A DNA stretch of 64,000 bases from Malaya genurostris. Taxonomy: Eukaryota > Arthropoda > Insecta > Diptera > Culicidae. This document shows, one piece after another, positions 56,098 to 64,000 of this stretch (position 1 is the stretch's first letter; the number at the start of each line of letters is the position of its first letter). The position numbers and the translations under genes are program-made. Location: contig NC_080571.1 of NCBI RefSeq assembly GCF_030247185.1, forward strand, positions 46,789,002 through 46,853,001. Direction: 5' to 3'. A model generated the notes under the pieces. That model was not told the DNA's origin, ran no database searches, and worked only from the letters and a program-made list of their open reading frames with translations.

Positions 56098-57162
56098 TAT
56101 AATAAGATGAGACAATTTATTTTATTTTTGTTTTTCTTGCGTTCCGTGAGGTTGACATAGCGTGTCAATAAGTGCTACAAACAGCTCCTTTCTTTACCGG
56201 TAACGGTCACCTGATATAACGTTTGAATCGTACTCTATCCGGAAACTATATGATGTTTGTTTTCATAACAAATGTTCTAGGCACTTCTCTCTTAGTTTCA
56301 ATGATTTGCTTCAATGATATAGAAAGCCCAATGAACTGTATGTAGTTTAGGACGTTGGCACGAATATTTTGTATAAATTTGGTTCACTAATAAATTGAAC
56401 ATATTGAAGAATTAATTACTTTCTAACAAACTTGGCAAATATCCTACAATAAACATCAGAGAGATGCCTTCGATAACAGATCTTTATAGTGGTTCCAGCA
56501 GTCGGGCTCCAAAATCGAAGCGCGAGTTGTCTTATCTTGTCTTAGGTTATATCAAAGATTTTGTATAAAGCTATCAATGATGCAATTGATAAAAATGTAC
56601 TGAAGCAAAAGTAATGATAAAAAATCATATTCTTTTTTGCATTCAATTTCCTTCAAAGCACACTTGAGCACATGCGTTACCATTCTGTAGCACACACTCT
56701 TGTTAAACTCACACAGCTCACACACACACACACTAGTCAAACAAGAGCAAAGTTTTCTCTTTTAGTTTAGGCAGACTTAAAATCGTCTGTATTGATCGAC
56801 TCGCCTTTTGATTACCTGCATATCTAGGTTGAATTTTTGGGGCAAACGCTACAAGTTGTATGTTCCATTTGTTGAGTTACGTCTTGTATTGCCTAACTAT
56901 GCAGAAACATTTGATAGTTTCAGGAAAATTACAGTGCACCAAGGAATTCATTGATAACGATTATGCCTTCCTCAACAATTTCCGCATACCAAATAAAAGC
57001 CAGAATATTTCTCATGATTTTCACAGAATCTCTCCACTATTCTTGCAGAAATATATTGAAACCCGTAGAAAAATAAACCACTGATTTTACAGCTTAAACA
57101 ATTGATTCACAATTAGATCTATTGGTTACAGTACATTTTATTGTATCTTGACAAGATTTAAG
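56098..57162. other. Intergenic stretch, no gene recognised
   Basis: AT-rich sequence with a short CACACACACACACAC run near 56717-56733. Short open frames have no motif. Confidence 0.45.
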
Positions 57163-57399
57163 CATTAATCAAATAAACATAGATTTTCCATTGTACGGAG
57201 ACACTAATGGCGCTTCTAGTGAGAAACGGTTGTACTTTTTTCCATTAGCTACTGTGGTTGTGTTAAATGCGCAGGCAACTTCGTTCATGCATTTTAAGAG
57301 CATATACGTCCCCATATTACACCAGACGGCGATTTTGGTGTCACGGGTTGCTCAACTACATTACTATTACACTGACGAATCTAGGTTTATTTTATTAAT
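57163..57399. mobile_element. MITE with ends CATTAATCAAATAAAC and target duplication GATTTAAG
   Basis: The left end CATTAATCAAATAAACATAG is inversely matched at the right (CTAGGTTTATTTTATTAATG). GATTTAAG stands at 57155-57162 and again at 57400-57407, a 7-8 bp duplication. The interior (CATTAGCTACTGTGGTTGTG and GTGTCACGGGTTGCTCAACT) is shared with the copy at 63647-63883. Confidence 0.88.
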
Positions 57400-58408
57400 G
57401 ATTTAAGTGAATTTATACATGAATTTCATGTTTTTATAGCCTAACTATGTTTATATGAAAAAGAACATCAAAATAATTATGTTCCCCGTGCACAAAAAAG
57501 GTTAACCCCTAAATTATCAAATTGATGTCGTTTTCGCTTGATGCCAAACCTAAGCCAGTTTCCACCCTAACTGCTGTTAAGTCGTTGGTTTGAAACCAGT
57601 TTCGAATCTAGTTTCAACGTCGTTGAACTGAAGATCATGTCAGTTTCGAGTCAGTGGTTTTTATATTAAGTTTGCTCAAAAACCCCCGTTGCTAAGTGCG
57701 AACCCGACACAGTTCCGTGAAAAGTGTTTATTTGATGAAACTACCATGGATCAGTTTCAGTTAACTCGAAAACAAAAGTTTACTTCGAATGAGTTTGTCG
57801 TGTGTACTTTTATCAGTGTATAACACGATTCCCTTTAGAAACACGTATGCATCGTTTCATTTTCCGGGTGTTTTTGCAAAGGACGCCGGTTTCAAGCAGC
57901 CGACGCCATTTTTCAATCATCATCGTCACTTTTCGTTTAGCTGCAGTGCGTGCTTGCGGTGAGTCCCGTTATTGTGCCGGTGAAAAGAATTAAATTAAAG
58001 TGCTTTAATCTCTTATTACTTCTAAAACCAGTTGAATTGTGTAGCTGAAGTGAACAGGTATGTTTTTCGGTAAAAAAATCTAGCCGGAATGTTTTTTGGA
58101 AGAATATTTAGAAAATACGTTTTAGCAATCGGGCACTTATGTCGGCTTTGCTGCAAAATGGGGCTCGTGCTCCGCCATAAGTTTCGTTCTATTTTTCTTT
58201 TTTCGGAACAGTCCACTTTTCGTTGTACCTAACCTGAGCGTTGTTTACCCACAACTTGTTTATTTTCCTCAGCTGCCTGCATCTTTAAAGTCGGCGTGTA
58301 CTTGAAAAATTTCAGCATTTGTATTTTAGCCATTAGTGTTCGGTTATTATTCGAGTGGTAAACATCTTTTCGCTAGAGTTTCGCATTCCTTAAATCCAAG
58401 TGTATAGT
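57400..58408 (+). promoter_or_regulatory. Upstream region and probable 5' UTR of the hnRNP M homologue
   Basis: No repeat ends were seen from 57410 to the start codon. The stretch from 57540 is less AT-rich with CGACG and GCCG words (57890-57985) and is the probable promoter and leader. A TATA box or transcription start cannot be fixed. A non-coding first exon with a donor such as GGTGAGT near 57958 is possible. Confidence 0.4.
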
Positions 58409-61093
58409 ATGGATAACGATAACGATCAGAACAGTCGCGATCGGTCCCGTCGCAATGACCGTGGTCGTAACAACTCTCGATTCAGCAACGATCGTGACCG
58501 CAGCCGCGATCGGGATCGCAGCGACTGTCGACGAATTTACGTGTCGAACGTACCATACGAGTACCGCTGGCAGGATCTGAAGGACCTGTTCCGCAAAGAG
58601 GTCGGCGACGTTTCATTCGTTGAGCTTTTCCACGATGAGTCGAATAAACCGAGAGGCTGTGGTATTGTAGAGTTCGAAAAAGCAGAACATGTTCAGGCGG
58701 CTCTGGATAAAATGAATCGATTCGATATCAACGGCCGGCAGCTGGTTATCAAGGAGGACTATGGCAACGAGCGGGACAAGTATGGTCGGGTTGTGCCAAA
58801 GTCTTTCCGCGGCAACGACCGGGATGGAGGCGACAATCGGCGACGTGACCGGGATGACGACCGAATGTATGTTTGGTTTGGTTTGGTATTTATTCTAGTT
58901 CGTAAGAATGAGTTTGAGAGGGGAGTTTATTCGAAAGATTCAAATGTTTCGTTTCGTTGGCGTTTACAGGGGTGTAACAATATCGTTCTTCCCAGTATGA
59001 TAAAAACTGACGCGTTAGAATACGTTTTTATGCTCGAAATAGTTAATTGTTTCCAAAAGTTCCAAAAAAAGCATTCTATTTGATGCACATTGTTAGTGTT
59101 TGAAAAATTTGGATCTTTTTCACTCGTTAGAATTGTTCGCGTCTCAGATTCGAATAAAATCTCATTTCAATCTAACCGATTTAGTTAATGTAGTAATGAT
59201 TATCTCGTATGGCTGCTATTTTATTCCGTACTGGTTGAGCAAATTTGCCAGAGTTCTTTGTTTCAATTGTTTTTAGTAGGAATCTGATTTAGTGTTTGCG
59301 TATGTGAAAATCATCTACTTTTTATTTCTGTCGTTTGTATGCTGTTCTGTGATTAGCTCGGGACGTGATGATGGCGGTGGCTTCAATCCGGACTTCAATA
59401 CCTACGGTCTCAGCATCAAATTTTTGGAAGGTCTTGGTATTCAGGGGCCCCTGCATACCCGTATCTTCATAGCGAATGTGAGTATGGTTATTTAGTTTGC
59501 TTTCCTTTCTCCCTTCATCGTTAAATTGCGTCCCGTTAGTTATTTTGTTGTGTTGGCTGTTAAAATGCTACTAGCTGATTTTAATGTCCAAGGTTGAATG
59601 TCTCCGAAACAATAATGTAAAAGTAGTCGAGAATTTTTTGATCTATGTTAACATTGTCTAGAAAGTTTAATCGTTTCTTGATTGCACTACGCGATACGCA
59701 ACCTTCGGTAGAGCCACAAAATCGTTATCTTTAATTATAAATCAGATGATCCTCTTGCAAACCAACCAACAGCCCATTTGTTTGGCACTGCAGCTAACTG
59801 TTCGGATATCAACTTTTTTCTCTCTTTTCTCTTCCAACAACCCAAAACGCACGCTTCTGATTTGTCTACAGCTTGATTATAAAGTCGATGCTAAAAAGTT
59901 GAAGCAAGTTTTCAAACTAGCAGGCAAGGTACAGAATGTGGACCTTTCCGTCGATAAAGACGGCAACAGTCGGGGTTTCGCAGTCGTTGAGTACGACCAT
60001 CCGGTTGAAGCAGTTCAAGCAATCTCGATGTTCGATCGGCAGATGTTGTTTGACCGTCGTATGACAGTTCGTCTTGATCGTGTTCCCGAGAAGGGCGAGT
60101 TGAATCGTCTACCCGAAGGCTTGAAGGGTGTCGGCATCGGTCTTGGTCCGAACGGTGAACCACTGAAAGACGTGGCACGCAATCTTCCATCGCTGCAGCA
60201 GAATAATCAGATTCAGAACAATCCCATCCAGAATGCTGCTCCTACTCCAGTTCAGCCTCCACTTGCTGGCAATCTGCTTGGGGCCGCCGGTTCTAATCTT
60301 TCTGGGCTGAATTCGAATCTAGCCGCTCAGTTAAGTAGTGTGGTTGGTTTATCCAATTTGACTGGTAACTTACAAAATTCGATCCTGAGTAATGCTGCTG
60401 CTGCTAGTCTGTCTAATTTGACGGGCTTGGGTAATCTTGGCGGTGGTGGTGGAAGTGGCGGCCTTGGAGGCATTGGAGGGGGTAACTCTGCGTTAGCCGG
60501 TCTTGGTTCGCTGGGCGGCGGCGGTGGCGGTGGTGGTGGAGGCGGCGGTAATGACAGTGGTCTCGGCGGAGGTAACTACAATCAGAACTACTCCTCGGGA
60601 GGCTTTGGTGGAGGCAGTGGCGGTGGAAACCGCGGAAACGACTACGACCTTGGATCCAACAATGTTCGCAACTATAGCACTGCACCGAACGACGATTATG
60701 GTCGCAACTATGGCAACATCAATAATGGCAATCGGAAAGTCTCAGATACGATTATTATTCGAAACGTAAGTGCTTTACAGTGTTAGGAAGGTTGTCATCG
60801 ATTATTTCTAATAACTACGATTGTTTCTAGATGCCATCATCCTGGACATGGCAGACATTGCGTGATAAGTTCCGCGACGTTGGGGAAGTGAAGTTTGCTG
60901 AAATCCGAGGACAGGACACAGGCGTTGTTCGCTTCGCAAAGGAGCGAGATGCTGAAGTCGCCATAAGTAAGGATTGATTGAATTTGGTTTTTTATCCCCA
61001 TAGATGATAACGTGTTTTGTTTTTATTTTCTTTGCAGAATTAATGGATGGCTCGCGTTTCGACGGTCGTACGGTCGATGTCACCTTCTTTTAA
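58409..61093 (+). CDS. rump: hnRNP M / rumpelstiltskin-like RNA-binding protein, complete, five exons
   Basis: Exons are 58409-58866, 59357-59477, 59872-60765, 60831-60966 and 61038-61093; all introns are GT-AG, phases match, and the product is 554 aa. The start is ATG at 58409 (MDNDNDQNSRDRSRR). An Arg/Asp/Ser-rich N-terminus is followed by RRM1 (about 42-117; RNP2 IYVSNV, RNP1 RGCGIVEF), RRM2 (about 187-262; RIFIANLDY, SRGFAVVEY), a long linker rich in Asn, Leu and Gly with a poly-Gly run (about 400-450), and RRM3 at the C-terminus (about 485-554; TIIIRNMPSSWTWQTLRDKF, GVVRF, ending GRTVDVTFF). This order is that of hnRNP M and of Drosophila Rumpelstiltskin, which binds nanos and oskar RNA in germ-plasm mRNA localisation. 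The role here is inferred from the family. Intron 3 is only 65 bp, so the 894-nt exon is the main body of the gene. Confidence 0.93.
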
Positions 61094-61660
61094 GTATTCC
61101 GCCCCCTTGACACGCTTCTATGGCGTGCAAACGCATTCATTTTAGCTACAGTAGATATTTCGCGTGGGGTTGTACAAGTCTGATAGATACGCTACCCTTT
61201 CCAACCCAGTTTATTCGAAAAGTAACGTTTCTCGTAGATTGGCTAGGATTGTTCGAAAGATATTTCGATCGTACCTTCCATTCGCTTAGGTTTCGTATAT
61301 TTTAGTTGAATCGAATTCATTCAGCGTTTATTTTTTTGACTGCAAACTAGTTTTCGTAGGGATTTCGCATTGTCTGCATTTTAAAGAAGTACGCTTTAAT
61401 TAAGTTTGGAAGGCAATGGTGAGTGGATTAGGAACTATAATGACAACACTAATTGAATGGTTTTATGGAATACACAAAAATAACAAGTAGTTGTATCACT
61501 GACAGAAAAATACACTATCTGCTCCGTTAACTACAATTCTGCGTTGTTGGTAGCTCTATATTAAGCAAAATATCCACTCCGAATCGTATTTGAATACTAT
61601 GTGTACGACGTACACATCTGCGGCATGCAAGACTAATAAACAATGACTCAATCATGTAGA
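61094..61660 (+). other. Probable 3' UTR of the hnRNP M homologue
   Basis: It has no repeat ends and is T-rich, with a possible AATAAA signal at 61635-61640. Short open frames here have no motif. Confidence 0.5.
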
Positions 61661-61882
61661 AGTAAATTAATTTATGATGACAGCTGTTTCCGATTTTGCA
61701 AAGAAAAGGCTTCACAATCATTGTGAATACTGACTTTTAAACCGAGGTCCGCAGGGTCGAGTGCCGTATTACCATTCGAATCACTTCGTCGAAATCGCTA
61801 ATTGTGTGTGTAACGCAAATGTGCACTCCATTTCCTCAGAACTGGCTGAATCGATTTTTATAAATTCGAATGAAAAGACAGT

Positions 61883-62018
61883 CACCCTCATTCTGAATAA
61901 TGACGTATTGATTTTTCGATCGAATCCTAGCTACCTTTGCTGATTTTGCTAGCGTTATTGGGAATACAAATGAAATACAGTCGTAAAATCAATACGACGT
62001 TATTCAGAATAACGGCGA
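61883..62018. mobile_element. Short hairpin MITE with ends CACCCTCATTCTGAATAA
   Basis: CACCCTCATTCTGAATAATG at 61883, followed by ACGTATTGATTTT, is matched in inverse at 61985-62018 (AAAATCAATACGACGTTATT, CAGAATAACGGCGAG). It is 136 bp. It splits a unit of the CTCAGAACTGGCT / CCGGATCCAGAATTACAG repeat (61835-62100). Confidence 0.72.
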
Positions 62019-62465
62019 GTATTTCACAGAGATCATTGCATTCCTGAATTTTATTGGGATCCAATCTCCGGATCCAGAATTACAGAGCTATTTTGTAAAA
62101 ATTCAAATTTCAAGAATGTTCTGTTAATAAGAAATGTCATGTAACTTTCACCTTTTGAGTTAAAGGATTTCTCTAGTTCATGGAACTCAATTCAGTTATA
62201 CCGCTACCCGATTTGCGGTTCCGTATAGAGATCAAAAACTAGAAAAAGCAGTCATTACATTCCTTTGGTGAAATTCAACTTGTGAGACCAGCGCTCTATG
62301 CATTGAACCAGGTACACAATGACGATCAAAGGGTGTGGTCAATTTACATCCGGAACCGGCTTACGGTTCTGGTAGTATAGCGTGATGAATATCAAAAACC
62401 TTTTCTTAGGTTGTTCGCAACGTTGTTTTAGTATTTTAGATCTGCGACTAAACCCCGCATACGCA

Positions 62466-62735
62466 TGACTGCCAGACGGCTGACTAAACGCTGTCAGCTT
62501 GCAAAATATGGCGGGCAGCCATTCTGGTGATCGACTGCCTCACCGCTGACAGACATACACCTCAAACGATACAACCGTATTCACCAGGATTTTTCAACAT
62601 CGAAATCTTTGACATTTTCAGCGAAAGTGAAAAGATGAAAACGCTCGGCTAACAAAGATACAGGCGACTATGTTTTGCCAAATTGGATTTGACAGCCGTC
62701 ACTGAATCAATTTTGGTAGCCGTCTGGTGGTCATG
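62466..62735 (+). repeat. Second copy of the repeat found 5' of the retrotransposon ORF1
   Basis: It runs from TGACTGCCAGACGGCTGACT to GGTAGCCGTCTGG and is followed after about 25 bp by GGCCGTGCGGGACCATG. It agrees with the minus strand of 34930-34668 over its whole length with many changes. No ORF1 or ORF2 follows; instead a hAT MITE starts at 62783. Confidence 0.7.
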
Positions 62736-62782
62736 GCTACCCAGGTAGCCAAAAGGCCGTGCGGGACCATGTCAATCACAAC

Positions 62783-62958
62783 CAGAGATGCCAGGTAAAA
62801 ATTACAAATATCTGCAGACAGGGTTCCAAAAGTCTGTACATTTGAACAAAAGTCTGCGAAAAACTCGATTTTCAAAAGTCTGCACAACAAAAAATGTCTG
62901 CAGCACTATACCCGAAATCTGCAGATTTACAGACAAATCTGCAGATCTGGCATCTCTG
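62783..62958. mobile_element. hAT-type MITE with perfect 8-bp target duplication ATCACAAC
   Basis: The 176-bp element starts CAGAGATGCCAGGTAAAAAT and ends CTGGCATCTCTG. ATCACAAC is exactly repeated at 62775-62782 and 62959-62966. It belongs to the same family as 47388-47717. Confidence 0.93.
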
Positions 62959-63469
62959 ATCACAACGCTGAGATCTAGTTTTATTTTTCGAGCACAAATT
63001 TGAAACAGATTTCAAACTGCTCGACGAATTTGTTTCAAATTAATGAAAATTTGAAACACGAATAGAGCACTGTTGTAAATTTCTCACGTGAGTAGCGAGA
63101 TTCGATAGACGAAATGTCAAAGCGTCGAATGACATCAGAAATTGTCAATATATGCAGGAAATGTTCTGCACTGAATAATTCAGTATAATTTAAACGCACT
63201 GTAGTTCACTATCATCCAGAAATTTTCTCTAGAAGATCGTGACAAAACTTTATATCGTTTTCGAAATCATTTATTTTGTTTGTTTGTTTCTGATTTCAAA
63301 CTTCACAGTGAGTTGACATAACACCAATACATTAACACACAAATGTAGAACAGATTTTAAATCTTTGCGTTGAGATCATCAAGTCGTCGTCATCAAGCTC
63401 GAGTTTTATTTTTGACAGTTTTAAATTATACGACAACCTGTCATTTTAGAACAGATATCCATCACAGCG

Positions 63470-63618
63470 TTGCGAATAACCTTAATTCACCTAGTAGAGT
63501 AATAATGCCTTTCTCTTGTCATTCAAACGGTCTCATCGAAACATTTTTGTTTTTCGTTAAAATTATTTCTGACATGAATTTGTCCTGATTTTTTAAGCAA
63601 ATTCATTCAGATTAAGAC
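63470..63618 (+). repeat. Dispersed repeat (CACCTAGTAG family), copy of 11145-11290
   Basis: AACCTTAATTCACCTAGTAG, ATAATGCCTTTCTCTTGTC, GGTCTCATCGAAA and ATTCATTCAGATTA correspond in order to 11150-11290. It has no gene. Confidence 0.65.
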
Positions 63619-63619
63619 A

Positions 63620-64000
63620 ATTTGACGGACGGGTATAGCGTGATGGCATAAATCGAATAAACATAGATTTCTCACTGTACGGTGACACTAACAGCACCTC
63701 TAGTGACAAATGGGTGTACTTTTTCCATTAGCTACTGTGGTTGTGTTAAATGCGCAAGCAACTTTTTGCATGCAGTTTAGGAGCATTTACGCACCCATTC
63801 TCCACCAGACGGTGCTTTGGGTGTCACGGGTTGCTCAACTACATTACTATAACACTGGGAAATCTATGTTTATTTGATTTATGGTGATGGGTAAGTCGAT
63901 GCCTTTCACGTAGCCCACTTGGGTTCGATTCCTAATCCCGCACATAGGGTCAGAAGGTTTTTCTTGTCCGAAGAGGTGAATGACCTCAAGGTTAAAGCCT
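63620..64000 (+). mobile_element. tRNA-derived SINE interrupted by a MITE, running off the window
   Basis: GACGGGTATAGCGTGATGG (63627-63646, A-box region) is separated by a MITE (63647-63883) from its continuation GTAAGTCGATGCCTTTCACG, GGGTTCGATTCCTAATCCCG (B box GGTTCGATTCC), CACATAGGGTCAGAAGG and CCGAAGAGGTGAATGACC. The diverged copy at 41641 has the two parts joined, which shows the original state. The 3' tail lies beyond 64000. Confidence 0.85.
63647..63883. mobile_element. MITE inserted in the SINE, target duplication GTGATGG
   Basis: It starts CATAAATCGAATAAACATAG and ends CTATGTTTATTTGATTTATG, an inverted end of 20 bp with one mismatch. GTGATGG stands at 63640-63646 and 63884-63890. 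It is about 237 bp and of the same family as 57163-57399. Confidence 0.9.

Noticed and set aside
58400..59083. Open frame with a start at 58400 that runs past 58866
   Set aside because: 58400 is GTG; the ATG is at 58409. After 58866 the frame enters an intron with a clear GTATGT donor, and RRM2 continues only after splicing to 59357.
59746..60786. Apparent 346-aa gene of its own
   Set aside because: Only 59872-60765 is exon. The upstream residues are intron sequence and the end after IIIRN reads into a 65-bp intron.
1..64000. CRISPR arrays, operons, bacterial or viral genes
   Set aside because: The repeats are minisatellites and MITEs without spacer-repeat layout or cas genes. The genes are spliced and insect-like, and no viral gene was recognised.

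Overview
This window is insect nuclear DNA, most probably from a culicine mosquito (Aedes-like). The reasons are AT-rich sequence, spliced genes that resemble Drosophila genes, introns tens of kilobases long packed with transposons, mosquito-type DD37E Tc1/mariner elements, an I-group non-LTR retrotransposon, a tRNA-derived SINE, and many MITEs. The species is inferred, because no database search was possible.

Three host genes are supported. (1) The 3' part of a furin-type proprotein convertase (Furin 1-like) lies on the + strand from 4832 to 45802. It has one exon for the end of the P domain (4832-4996), a short hydrophobic alternative last exon (12472-12633), and a distant long last exon (44936-45802) encoding a Cys-rich segment, a transmembrane helix and an acidic cytoplasmic tail. 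The catalytic exons lie upstream of the window. (2) JKAMP/JAMP, a multi-pass ER membrane protein, is complete on the - strand in three exons (53424-52414, 297 aa). (3) An hnRNP M / rumpelstiltskin homologue with three RRMs is complete on the + strand in five exons (58409-61093, 554 aa).

The rest is largely repeats. 1-2095 is a 15-bp minisatellite with a 266-bp higher-order unit. The furin introns carry Tc1/mariner relics (6019-7184, 9912-10933, 20995-21461, 21955-22570, 22914-24054, 27640-29150), a PIF/Harbinger-like MITE (24157-24358), an I-group retrotransposon with an intact 1238-aa ORF2 (29836 to about 34680, antisense to furin), a fold-back element (38269-39693), and a GC-rich core between inverted minisatellites (42419-43262). 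Downstream lie a hAT-type MITE family with 8-bp target duplications, a three-level nest of insertions (49600-51372), and a SINE split by a MITE at the right edge.

The most interesting region is 54699-56097. Two MITE-like elements in opposite orientation each carry a fragment of a host gene: the first MBT repeat of the Polycomb-group gene Sex comb on midleg (Scm). This looks like gene capture by a MITE (Pack-MITE-like), and the inverted pair could yield Scm-matching double-stranded RNA. It sits between JKAMP and the hnRNP M homologue.
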